Assembly: GCA_034408855.1 (NCBI GenBank)
Contig: JAWXCK010000303.1
Span: forward strand, 7,115 to 71,114
Source of the DNA: JAIYDQ01 sp034408855
GTDB lineage: Bacteria; Planctomycetota; Planctomycetia; Pirellulales; Pirellulaceae
DNA length: 64,000 nucleotides
Direction of reading: 5' to 3'
Below are positions 45,718 through 53,950 of the stretch, piece after piece. How positions within the stretch are numbered: position 1 is the first letter of the stretch; each line of letters starts with the position of its first letter. The notes beneath the pieces are model-generated. The model had not been told where the DNA came from and did not search any database. It saw nothing but the letters and a program-made list of their open reading frames with translations. The translations under genes and the position numbers were made by a program.

Positions 45718-46605
45718 ATGTTTTTGAATGCACTTCGAAGCGTACCACCGGTTGCCCGTGAACTGATGGCTCGCCGGCTCAATACAACGGCCCCTGGCAT
45801 TAGCGCTTCGGATGGACTGCGTAGCCTCCTCAAACAGAATCATTCCGGAATGCCGGTGGTAGATGAAGCTGGGCGCTATCTCGGTGTGTTCTCGGAAAAG
45901 TGTTGTTTGCGTGCCCTACGGGATACGCCTACTTTAAGTCGTTGGGAGAATTTGCCAATCTGCGACACTGCGGCCATGGTAACGAAGCTTTTTTGTTTGA
46001 CGCCTGAGGAAGACGCGATCAATGCCATCGGTGGTTTGATGAAACACAAAGTCTCTGGAGCTCCGGTAACGGACCCGGATCATACTTTCCGAGGAATTTT
46101 TTCGGAGAAGACAAGTATGCGTGTTTTGATCGGTGCAGCCTATGATTCGCTACCGTCTACCACCGTCAGCGCATTCATGGATTGTGATCGAAGTCGTTTA
46201 ATAGATGAGAAAACGCCGCTGGCGAAGATTGCGCAAACTTTTATTGAAACGCCGTTCCGTCGACTCCCCGTCGTGCGCAACGACCTCGTTGTCGGGATGG
46301 TCAATCGAGGGAACCTCTTGCGAGCCAACGTCGATATGCCGAATGCGTCGGTGGCTGACTATATGGATACGGAGGCACGTACCGTTACCGAAAACGACGA
46401 TCTGCTAACGCTGGCAGAAATTTTTCTCAATACGCCTTACCGACGTCTCCCAGTCGTCGAGAATGGCAAGTTGGTTGGTCAAGTTAGCCGACGCGATGTG
46501 TTGAACTGTGCCTACCATTTGATGGACCCACCCAAAGAGCTCCCGGATCGTTTTTTGTATATCAGTGCCGTGGATCAAGGCGGATCCCAACGCGTCAATG
46601 GCTAG
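45718..46605 (+). CDS. Protein with four CBS domains
   Basis: I place the start at 45718 since AGGAG lies nine bases upstream; the frame extends to a TTG at 45682. The product (295 residues) is made of four CBS motifs and nothing else: LLKQNHSGMPVVDEAGRYLG, LMKHKVSGAPVTD, FIETPFRRLPVVRNDLVVG and FLNTPYRRLPVVENGKLVG. Units three and four are closely alike, which suggests internal duplication. Paired CBS domains form Bateman modules that bind adenine nucleotides. With no effector domain, it probably regulates a partner protein. It converges on the receiver-ATPase-FHA gene. Confidence 0.88.
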   Translation: MFLNALRSVPPVARELMARRLNTTAPGISASDGLRSLLKQNHSGMPVVDEAGRYLGVFSEKCCLRALRDTPTLSRWENLPICDTAAMVTKLFCLTPEEDAINAIGGLMKHKVSGAPVTDPDHTFRGIFSEKTSMRVLIGAAYDSLPSTTVSAFMDCDRSRLIDEKTPLAKIAQTFIETPFRRLPVVRNDLVVGMVNRGNLLRANVDMPNASVADYMDTEARTVTENDDLLTLAEIFLNTPYRRLPVVENGKLVGQVSRRDVLNCAYHLMDPPKELPDRFLYISAVDQGGSQRVNG

Positions 46606-46693
46606 CGACTCCCAATTTAGAAAAACCCGAAGTTGTTTTTGACCCGTTCCTAAGCAATAGTCCATTGCTCTACTTCGTAAGCAATCGCAACAT

Positions 46694-47935
46694 TCAGAAC
46701 GGATCAGCCGGTGGAGTTGGGCCTTCAGAACCCAATCGATACGGTTCGTATTGAATGACGAAAGTCATTTCGCCGACGGTGAGTTTCGCACCTGGCGAAA
46801 GGCGACTATTCACGAGTTTTGCGGAATTCACTCGGATACCGTTGCGGCTTTCCATGTCGCGGACGAACCACCATCCTTCGTGCAAATAGAGAATGCAATG
46901 ATGCGACGAGATGAGATGGTTGACCAATGGAATGTCGCAACTTGTGTCCCTTCCTATAATGAGACGCTTTTTGGTTAACTTGATTGTCTTGCTTCCATCT
47001 TCAGCTTCGAGCGTCCCAAATGACGTATCGACTTTCGCTACCTCGGGCTCGGCTTTTTTCTTCACGGCGCTCTTCACCAACGTAACTCGGTTACCCGCCT
47101 GGCTATAATTTACGCGGTCCATGAAAGCCCACATCAAGATCAGGCCTCTTCCCATGCGCTGTCCCGAGAGCGAAAGGCCCATCTTCGAATTTTCTTTGAC
47201 GTCGAACCCCTTTCCTTCGTCGGCGACAACGATCTTCAGTTCTTCCTCATTCAATTCCAATTGAACTTTGATGTGACGATTTTTATACGGCTCATTCTTA
47301 ATACGTTTCTGCGTCTCCGCGAATTGCTCGTCAGTCGAGACGCTATAGGGGATTTCGAGATTGCCGCGAAAGAGTGCGTTCCGAAGCGCCGCATCGACTG
47401 CGGTTCCGACTTGAACCATACCCGTCGAATGCGTAACGCCTATTCGCTGCGCCAGTTTTTGTGCCAACCCAACGACTTCTGGCAAAACAGATGGGTCGTT
47501 GATTAGGCTAAGCTGTATGTCGACACGGTTGGAACAGGTAGTGATGCGATCGATATCAAACCGAGTTCGCGACATCGACACGACGTTCTGTACCGTGCCA
47601 ATTAACATCTCGGAAGCCAAGTCTTTGGCGACGTAACCGGCCGCACCATCGCGAAGAGCTCTGGTTGCCATTGCTTCGCTTCCAGCTCCCGTCAAGAGGA
47701 TTACGGGAATATCTGGATGACGTTGCTTCATCTCCTGAACCAACTCGAGTCCGCTCATTTCCGGCATGTGCATGTCGGTAACCACCACGTCAAACTTTTT
47801 GCTCTGTAGCAACGACAATGCTTCGCGAGCATCGGGTATAGTTCGGACTTCGTTTTCGGCTTCTTCTTCCATGACCCGCTGGAAGAGCAGTCGATGGGTG
47901 GGAGAGTCATCAACCAAAAGAATTCGTGTCGTCAT
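46694..47935 (-). CDS. Response regulator with RsbW-like ATPase and FHA domains
   Basis: A 413-residue soluble protein with three modules. Residues 1-120 are a receiver: ILLVDDSP, phospho-acceptor Asp in VVVTDMHMPEMSG, ILLTGAG and the Lys in YVAKDL. Residues about 150-295 look like a GHKL ATPase of the anti-sigma/RsbW type: ALRNALFRGNLEI (N-box-like), IVVADEGKGFDV (G1 box) and GRGLILMWAFMD (G2 region). Residues about 310-400 are an FHA domain: LIIGRDTSCDIPL, HLISSHHCIL and DMESRNGIRVN. It could bring phospho-threonine recognition, ATP-dependent partner switching and two-component input into one protein. No dedicated histidine kinase lies beside it. Confidence 0.9.
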   Translation of the reverse strand: MTTRILLVDDSPTHRLLFQRVMEEEAENEVRTIPDAREALSLLQSKKFDVVVTDMHMPEMSGLELVQEMKQRHPDIPVILLTGAGSEAMATRALRDGAAGYVAKDLASEMLIGTVQNVVSMSRTRFDIDRITTCSNRVDIQLSLINDPSVLPEVVGLAQKLAQRIGVTHSTGMVQVGTAVDAALRNALFRGNLEIPYSVSTDEQFAETQKRIKNEPYKNRHIKVQLELNEEELKIVVADEGKGFDVKENSKMGLSLSGQRMGRGLILMWAFMDRVNYSQAGNRVTLVKSAVKKKAEPEVAKVDTSFGTLEAEDGSKTIKLTKKRLIIGRDTSCDIPLVNHLISSHHCILYLHEGWWFVRDMESRNGIRVNSAKLVNSRLSPGAKLTVGEMTFVIQYEPYRLGSEGPTPPADPF

Positions 47936-48078
47936 CGGATACCCACTCGATTACGGGAGCAATGTGGACCATTCGGACTCACTTCATCTTGGCAGAGACA
48001 GCCTTCGGCGTCAAGTTTTGTTGAATTTTTCAACTTGAACTGCAAATAGGCAACCCGTTTGCGCAATGCAGTTTAATA

Positions 48079-48102
48079 ACAACCGGCTAACGCCACTGGC
48101 TG
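48079..48102. repeat. REP-like element A, degenerate copy
   Basis: ACCGGCTAACGCCACTGGCT followed by GAC, located just downstream of the six-gene operon. Confidence 0.55.
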
Positions 48103-48110
48103 ACGCTACA

Positions 48111-50984
48111 TTAGGGAGCGGCTAGGTTTTGAATTGCTTTTGCAATCGCGTCGAGCATTTCTGAACCACCGCCGACGAAGACATGCCGAACGATGCCTTC
48201 GCGATCGACAAGCACCGTCAGCGGAATCGCCTGCGCGTCGTATTCGGTGCCGACGCCGCCATCTTCGTCTAGGAGGACTAAGCTTTGAATCCGCAAGCGA
48301 TCGATCGATGACTGGGCACGCTCGGCGGTTTCCTGAAGATTGATTCCTATCCATTGTACATCGTCGCGCTGAAGATCGGTCACCACACGCTCGACTTCCG
48401 GCATTGCTTGCATACAAGGGCCACACCAACTTGCCCAAAAATCAAGAACCGTCACTTTCCCTTTTTGATCGCCCATTCGCCAAGCGTGCCCCATGATCGA
48501 CTTGAGCTGGAAATTGGGGGCGATTTTGCCAACCAAGTCTGAACTGGTTCCGAGATGATCGATTCTTGAAAGTCCATTGGCATCCTCTTCGAAGACCATT
48601 GGCAATTTCGCCAAGTGAAGTCGCCAAGCATTTTCTTCGCTGGCCGGAGATCGCCGGCCGATGTTGTTTCCGAACTCGAGGCTTTCAATGTTGTTAAGCT
48701 CGCATTGAACTTTGCCGAGCAAAGCGCTGGTACCGTAAAGTTTTTCTTGGTCTGTCTTATCAGGCACAAAGGTAAAGCGGCCAGCCGAGCGTGTTTTGAT
48801 ATGGACTTGAAATGTCTCGTCTGCCTCCGATGTCTTTTCCTCATCTTCCTCCTCCCAACTTCGATCGAAAAGCCAAATAATGACGGCGACCGTGTTGCGT
48901 GGAATGGAGAGCGGTGTAATGCCTTCTTCGAATTCGAGCGTCTCGGCTGTCATTCGCACTAAACGTCCGCGAATGTAGTCGCCTCCGATCGTGACCAGAA
49001 GATGCGTTGGCGGATTGTCGCGCCGCATACGCGGAACGGTGAGCAATCGTGCCATTTTCTTGACGTCGATCGGTATGCCGCGTGGCGGCACTTTGATTTG
49101 AACCGATTGCATAGCATCGTGCGGCAAGAATGTATTCGATGTAATTCCCGAATGAAAATGGACGCCGGCTTCATCGATCGAATCGATTGTCGAGTCCAGA
49201 AGTTCGCCCGTTCGAAGCTGCATTCCGCGCGGAGTCCGAAAGGCGGAAACGACGGGGGAATCCGCTTCCTCAGGCAGATTCGGACGACCGGGAAGAATAA
49301 TTCTTACATTGCCTCGAATTTGAAGATTGGCCGGTGTCGTCAAAGGCGTCGTGTTGGCTCGAGAGGAACTGATCGTTCCAAATGCCGAATCACGAATGCC
49401 AACCGGCTCATCGATGGCCGATGGCTGAAAAACCAACATTGCATTCGGGGCAGACTGTTGCATCTTTGATAATTGCCCCGTGAGTTCTATGCCCTCCATC
49501 TTAAGCTTCATTCGCGTCGAAGCCGAGGGCAAGGCCGTGACGGCATCGGAGAGCTTGCGAATACTCAACACCTTGTTGGTCGCGCACGAATAGAGATCGC
49601 TCGAATATTTTGTTTGAATCGTGAGTTGATCGGGCGTCGAAGCTTCCAATTCACCAGTAATTTGACTGCCATCGCTAAGCGTGATATGAACGCGTGGGAT
49701 TCCCGCGTCACCGGTTTGAGTTGCGTTCAGTTCTGTGTCGACTTGGGGGACGAAGGTTGATAGTTCGTCAATCGAAACGGTAACTATAGCCGAATCTTGG
49801 GGCTGAATCGTGATGGCTCGTTTTGATCGATCAAACGATTTAAGCACCCCGGTAACCTCACGGCGAGACGGAGCTGAAGCGTTCTCGCTCTGTGATCCGT
49901 AGGGATACGGCAACTGACCATTCCACTGGGAAACGGTGATAGAGTTGAGCGAAAATGATGGGCCGTGATTATAGAAAGCGATATTGGAACAAAGATGCGC
50001 AGTGGGATTGAAGAGACGAATCTTGCCGAGCAACGTACCGGAGATGGAAAAGACCGCGATCTCGCCGCTCGCTTGATCTTGATAGACCGTTAACGCGATG
50101 TCGGTTTCACTGTCGGTCAGTTCGCGAAGGAACGTTGCGTCGGCAAGTCCTTTGATCTGCTGAACGAGCACCAGCGTTCGATCCCATATTTCAAGATGGG
50201 GTGCCGAGTCGATCGACGCCTCGCTCTCGTTGACGCCAAACGCGATAACAAATTGCGGCGGACTTTCCCAGGATAATCGCAAGTCGATTCGAGATTGAGC
50301 CGCCAGATGGATGTCTCCGATAAAGCGTTTCGATGGCCTATCGGCAACCAGCGCTTGTCCGATAACTTCCCAGCCTTGCTTTTCAGCTGCATCGCGAAAT
50401 GAAAAGGCCGTGGCGATGCTATTGAACAGCACGTCGTGAGGACTCTCGATACGCCGCATTTGCGACAATTTCGCTACCGGTACTTGAACGTCGCCAAGAA
50501 TCTCATTTCGGATTTTGAGATGGACGGGATCTGCATCAATCAAAGCACCGATCAGAGAATCGACACCATTGATCTCGAACTGAAAAATATCGTCGGTGGC
50601 GAACGGCTGCTGTAGCACTCCTGTTTCCAACCGCCGCATCTGATTGATATCAACGAATAGCGGCCGATCGAATTCTTTACATTGCCATCCGATTTGGTTC
50701 GGTTTTTCGCTGCCAACGAGGCTACCTACTGCAAAGTCGCCTGAAACAAGACGCAAATGCCCGACCGGTGCCGTGTTTTCAGCTTGTAGCGATGCTGCGA
50801 AGAGCAGTGATAGGGCGCACAGCACAAGTGCAACGATGCCAGGTCGCCCGCGGGTGGATTGGAGATTGTTGGCGATGCGGAGGAGTTGTAAGAGGGTTCG
50901 CCGCCTAAAGGCGGAACGACTAACGAATGAGCAAAGCCGAAGTAGGCTAGGGTAACCCAAAATATACATTGCGCGATTCGGCAT
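48111..50984 (-). CDS. Secreted protein with repeated Sm-like strands and C-terminal thioredoxin (TlpA-like) domain
   Basis: A 957-residue exported protein, last of a six-gene operon. The N-terminus (about 1-45) is partly encoded by a repeat; the signal segment is GIVALVLCALSLLFAASLQA (about 50-70). The body repeats a unit of about 45 residues of the form L-x-G-x-x-x-x-G-x-L followed by a short strand and an acidic/basic end, for example VHITLSDGSQITGELEA and LLVTIGGDYIRGRLVRM; I count at least five, which resemble small SH3/Sm-like barrels. From about residue 820, PNFQLKSIMGHAWRMGDQKG and FWASWCGPCMQAMPEV (intact CxxC) form a TlpA/ResA-like thioredoxin domain. It probably acts as a periplasmic disulfide reductase or a scaffold with reductase activity. 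Its start is 3 bp after the stop of the upstream gene. Confidence 0.85.
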   Translation of the reverse strand: MPNRAMYILGYPSLLRLCSFVSRSAFRRRTLLQLLRIANNLQSTRGRPGIVALVLCALSLLFAASLQAENTAPVGHLRLVSGDFAVGSLVGSEKPNQIGWQCKEFDRPLFVDINQMRRLETGVLQQPFATDDIFQFEINGVDSLIGALIDADPVHLKIRNEILGDVQVPVAKLSQMRRIESPHDVLFNSIATAFSFRDAAEKQGWEVIGQALVADRPSKRFIGDIHLAAQSRIDLRLSWESPPQFVIAFGVNESEASIDSAPHLEIWDRTLVLVQQIKGLADATFLRELTDSETDIALTVYQDQASGEIAVFSISGTLLGKIRLFNPTAHLCSNIAFYNHGPSFSLNSITVSQWNGQLPYPYGSQSENASAPSRREVTGVLKSFDRSKRAITIQPQDSAIVTVSIDELSTFVPQVDTELNATQTGDAGIPRVHITLSDGSQITGELEASTPDQLTIQTKYSSDLYSCATNKVLSIRKLSDAVTALPSASTRMKLKMEGIELTGQLSKMQQSAPNAMLVFQPSAIDEPVGIRDSAFGTISSSRANTTPLTTPANLQIRGNVRIILPGRPNLPEEADSPVVSAFRTPRGMQLRTGELLDSTIDSIDEAGVHFHSGITSNTFLPHDAMQSVQIKVPPRGIPIDVKKMARLLTVPRMRRDNPPTHLLVTIGGDYIRGRLVRMTAETLEFEEGITPLSIPRNTVAVIIWLFDRSWEEEDEEKTSEADETFQVHIKTRSAGRFTFVPDKTDQEKLYGTSALLGKVQCELNNIESLEFGNNIGRRSPASEENAWRLHLAKLPMVFEEDANGLSRIDHLGTSSDLVGKIAPNFQLKSIMGHAWRMGDQKGKVTVLDFWASWCGPCMQAMPEVERVVTDLQRDDVQWIGINLQETAERAQSSIDRLRIQSLVLLDEDGGVGTEYDAQAIPLTVLVDREGIVRHVFVGGGSEMLDAIAKAIQNLAAP
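50896..50927. repeat. Palindromic repeat element B inside a coding start region
   Basis: GTTCGCCGCCTAAAGGCGGA followed by ACGACTAACG. It lies in the first 30 codons of the thioredoxin-tailed gene, where it is translated as part of the segment before the signal peptide. Confidence 0.7.
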
Positions 50985-50987
50985 CGA

Positions 50988-52037
50988 CTAGCGTTCGTAG
51001 ATAGGAAGGAAACGGAAATTTAACGCCAGTGCCAACAGCGACATCGAAGTATCGTTGGAAGCACCTAGCTGCCCGCGAAACATACCGTCCTCTGCTTGAA
51101 CGGTTTTCAGTTTACGAATCAAAGCCGCGTTCCATTTTTCCCACGCTTCGACATCGCCTTGGAAAAGAGCTTGCGCTTGATAGTATCGCGCATACTCTGG
51201 CCACGAGCTGTTGCTCGGTTCTAAATTCGAGGTCACATATTTGAGAGCACTCTGATACTGTTTCAAATCTTTACGCTTTGCAATGCTAAAAACGAGAACC
51301 GCGATCGAAGATCGAGCTAGCGATTCGCCCATCCCTTCGAGACTGCCGGTGTAACCGACCGTTCCACCGGAACTGGTCATGCTCGAAAAAAAAGCGATGG
51401 CTTGGTCGATGGATGCGTCTGGCACTTCAATTCCGGCGTTTCGCGCAGCCAGCAATCCGACAAGTACAGCACCGCTAACAGACGTATCGGCATCGCGAGC
51501 ATCCGGCGAATAACGCCAAGCATGATTCGGATTGTTTTTCTGCGATGAAACGGCGCGACGAACGGCAAGTTCGAGAGCTTGTCCGATGGAACGCGATTTC
51601 TCCGATTGCTCGGCAGATGGCCATAAGTTGCGGTCATCGACGGCCCCGTAGGCCTCGGCAAGTGCCAGCATCGCAAAGCCATGATGGTACATGCTGGGAC
51701 CGATATATCCCGTGTTGCCATCTTGAAGCCGGATCAACGCGCGAAACCCTTTGCGAATTGCTCCGCTGTAAACTCCGAAATTCGGGTCTTCGCCGCTGGC
51801 CAAAATCGCCAGCAGAGCCAACGCTGTTGTACCGCCGCCGCCTTCGCCACCTGACCACGACCCGTCGTCTGCTTGAGTCTTTACAAGATACTTGACGCCA
51901 GCATCGTACATTTCGCGAACATCGCGAGGAATCATATCGCCGGTCGGCGGACTGACCGATTGCGCCGATGTGTTTGTAGCAAACAACAATGCGAAACATA
52001 ACGTTAAAAACCATCGCAAACATCTATCGAAAAACAT
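50988..52037 (-). CDS. Secreted prenyltransferase/squalene-cyclase-fold protein
   Basis: I choose the ATG at 52037 because GAGGAG lies seven bases before it and a signal peptide follows at once (WFLTLCFALLFATNTSAQS). It overlaps the stop of the upstream gene by 14 bp. The 349-residue product carries alpha/alpha-toroid repeats of the prenyltransferase/squalene-oxidase class: YLVKTQADDGSWSGGEGGGG (QxxDGSW), RLQDGNTGYIG, and VQAEDGMFRGQLG near the end. The catalytic Asp motif of true triterpene cyclases (DxDDTA) is absent, so a binding or scaffold role is more likely. Similar secreted proteins are frequent in planctomycetes next to vWA-type envelope proteins. Confidence 0.85.
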   Translation of the reverse strand: MFFDRCLRWFLTLCFALLFATNTSAQSVSPPTGDMIPRDVREMYDAGVKYLVKTQADDGSWSGGEGGGGTTALALLAILASGEDPNFGVYSGAIRKGFRALIRLQDGNTGYIGPSMYHHGFAMLALAEAYGAVDDRNLWPSAEQSEKSRSIGQALELAVRRAVSSQKNNPNHAWRYSPDARDADTSVSGAVLVGLLAARNAGIEVPDASIDQAIAFFSSMTSSGGTVGYTGSLEGMGESLARSSIAVLVFSIAKRKDLKQYQSALKYVTSNLEPSNSSWPEYARYYQAQALFQGDVEAWEKWNAALIRKLKTVQAEDGMFRGQLGASNDTSMSLLALALNFRFLPIYER

Positions 52038-52935
52038 CCAACCACTCCTCATTCTGCAAAGCTTGCGGAGCATTGTTCATCTCGTTGAGAAATGGCAAAC
52101 TGGCTTCCCAATGCTTCTGTAGTAGCCGAAAGTTTGCAAGTTGCGTTCGATCAAAAAAGCGGCCGAGTGTTTCATCGCTTAATTTGGTTGCGGTGTGAAT
52201 CGCAACGTACTGTGCATACTGCGCATCGACTTTGACGTTTGCCGCCTGCGATACGATCAACTCTAAAAATGTTTGTCGCTGTTTATCATTCATGGGAGTC
52301 GATTGTTCCACCAATTTGATCATCGCCATCGCTTGATATCGGTTGCGTACTTCCAAACGCCGCTTTTGTTCCAATCGCAACGCTTCCTTTTGTTCGTCCG
52401 TCAAAGTGGCTTGGAGCATCGACATGAAAAGCGATTCTGAGCCAACAAGTCCCGTATTCCAGATTCGTTGGACCGGAGCAATCACCTTTCCAAGTTCGGC
52501 CATATTGTCTCGACTGGGGACTCGATTGCCAATTTCAGCTCGAACCAAAGCGACATTTTGAAAAAACCGAGCGATATCGCCACGTTTAGCCAATTCAAAC
52601 TTTTGAATTTGCTCATCGCTCAGTTGGCATTGCTCCTTCAATAAGAGCATCCGCTGGTCGGACATGTGCTCGAGTTTCTTACGTGCGCTCGCAGCGGAAA
52701 TCCCACCGAACATCCACGATTCTATGCGATCGATTTGGCCTTGATTCGTTGCATGGGCAGGTCTCAACTGCAGTAAGAATGGTGCAGGAACGGCTTGCTC
52801 TAGCTCTTGAGCCTGCACAATGAAACAATCGGTACTCGCATTCCAAAGGAGAATCGCAAACACGATCATCGTTTCGCAAAAGCGGAATCGGTAACGGAAC
52901 GTGATGTTGTCTTTTTGTAAAGTTTTTGAAGTCAT
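52024..52935 (-). CDS. Secreted helical protein, LTxxQ-like (tandem paralogue 1)
   Basis: A 303-residue exported protein with signal segment TMIVFAILLWNASTDCFIVQAQE. The body is helical with short motifs such as CQLSDEQIQKFELAKRG, ATLTDEQKEALRLEQKRRLE and PMNDKQRQTFLELI, in the style of LTxxQ repeats of Spy/CpxP-type periplasmic proteins. It matches the next gene upstream (52943-53950) in the same order of motifs, for example KEALRLEQKRRLE against KEYAFEKKRRLEF. It is separated from that gene by only 7 bp. I do not recognise a named family; function unknown, probably a periplasmic binding or chaperone-like component. Confidence 0.7.
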   Translation of the reverse strand: MTSKTLQKDNITFRYRFRFCETMIVFAILLWNASTDCFIVQAQELEQAVPAPFLLQLRPAHATNQGQIDRIESWMFGGISAASARKKLEHMSDQRMLLLKEQCQLSDEQIQKFELAKRGDIARFFQNVALVRAEIGNRVPSRDNMAELGKVIAPVQRIWNTGLVGSESLFMSMLQATLTDEQKEALRLEQKRRLEVRNRYQAMAMIKLVEQSTPMNDKQRQTFLELIVSQAANVKVDAQYAQYVAIHTATKLSDETLGRFFDRTQLANFRLLQKHWEASLPFLNEMNNAPQALQNEEWLDVFR

Positions 52936-52942
52936 GGCTTTA

Positions 52943-53950
52943 TTAAAATGGCGTATCCCATGGTGCTTTTCGTGCGGGGATACGAATATCGTCGATCCAA
53001 AGAGCGGGGAGTTGCTGTTGCTTTTGAAGATTTTGGCGCGGAATGGAACGTAAAAGCTCTCGTTGTTTTTCGTTTAAATGGTCAACGATCATTGCATCGG
53101 GAATCGGTGGTAGGCAATGCGTCGCGGTAAAGTAGGGTGTAAAGTCCAACGAATCCAAGTCGCTCCATTTCGAAAGACTTTCTCGGATGGATTCGCATTG
53201 TTGCTTTGAGAGTGTCAAATGCTGATCTAAGAGCAGTAAGATACCTCGCACCGAGGTTTCCTTGCTGAATTCCAAACGGCGTTTCTTCTCGAAGGCATAT
53301 TCCTTTTTTTGTTGATCATCGAGCACGGCATCGATCTCCTTTTCAAAGGCTCGTTCGAATTGTCGCAGTCGCAACGCGTCAAAATGGGACCGTGTAGCCG
53401 TTGGGATGGCTGGACCTAATTCTACTCCAGGCAAAAACTTGCGCTGTCGATGAAATTTCGTTACATCAAAGATTACTAGCCGTCGTTCTTGTTCCGGGGT
53501 CAATTCGACGGTTTGTTTCAAGAAGGCCAATTCCAACTGTGCTTTGCGATTGTATTCGATCTCTTCGAGGCTTGGGGCGATAGCGTTCGCATCAGCAACA
53601 TCGACAGGTTCATCGCCTATAAATTGTGAACCGAATGCACATAGAAGGACAATGGAAAGTATGGCGGCACGGAGGTTAGAATGTGTTTCGCAAAAAGCAA
53701 CTTGGAGGTTGGCGAAAAACCGGGTGGCTGGCTTGGAGTGACGGAACTTGCAATTCGGCCTCTCGCCTTCAGAATGGCGCGATGAAAACGTGAGCGGCAC
53801 GGCGCTAGCCGCCGGTTCTTCTGTTCGAGAGATCGAAGCAAGCCCAGCGTTTCCGGAACCTGCGGCTAGCGCCGACGGCTCACAAGACGAAGAACCCGCA
53901 GCTCGCGCCGCCGGTTCTGGATTGGGATGGGATCGATTGCAACGGGTCAT
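52943..53950 (-). CDS. Secreted helical protein, LTxxQ-like (tandem paralogue 2) with repeat-derived N-terminus
   Basis: A 335-residue frame whose ATG overlaps the TGA of the upstream gene in ATGA (53947-53950). Residues from about 93 on (AAILSIVLLCAFGSQFIG, then the mature part) resemble a normal exported protein and include VELTPEQERRLVIF, AVLDDQQKKEYAFEKKRRLE and LTLSKQQCESIRESL, homologous to the neighbour at 52024. The first 90 residues are unusual: they are rich in Pro, Ala, Gly and Ser and are encoded by three copies of REP-like element A and one of element B. Between this extension and the signal segment there is no ATG, so either translation starts at 53950 with a long leader or at a GTG near 53793. 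Confidence 0.6.
   Translation of the reverse strand: MTRCNRSHPNPEPAARAAGSSSCEPSALAAGSGNAGLASISRTEEPAASAVPLTFSSRHSEGERPNCKFRHSKPATRFFANLQVAFCETHSNLRAAILSIVLLCAFGSQFIGDEPVDVADANAIAPSLEEIEYNRKAQLELAFLKQTVELTPEQERRLVIFDVTKFHRQRKFLPGVELGPAIPTATRSHFDALRLRQFERAFEKEIDAVLDDQQKKEYAFEKKRRLEFSKETSVRGILLLLDQHLTLSKQQCESIRESLSKWSDLDSLDFTPYFTATHCLPPIPDAMIVDHLNEKQRELLRSIPRQNLQKQQQLPALWIDDIRIPARKAPWDTPF
53750..53785. repeat. Palindromic repeat element B, diverged
   Basis: GGCCTCTCGCCTTCAGAATG then GCGCGATG; the minus strand reads CGCCATTCTGAAGGCGAGAG. It lies inside the 5' part of the frame at 52943-53950. Confidence 0.5.
53790..53919. repeat. REP-like element A, three copies in a coding 5' region
   Basis: Copies at about 53790-53816 (GTGAGCGGCACGGCGCTAGC then CGCC), 53858-53883 (GCGGCTAGCGCCGACGGCTC then AC) and 53893-53919 (CCGCAGCTCGCGCCGCCGGT). 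They encode the Ala/Gly/Ser-rich leader of the gene at 52943-53950. Confidence 0.8.
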
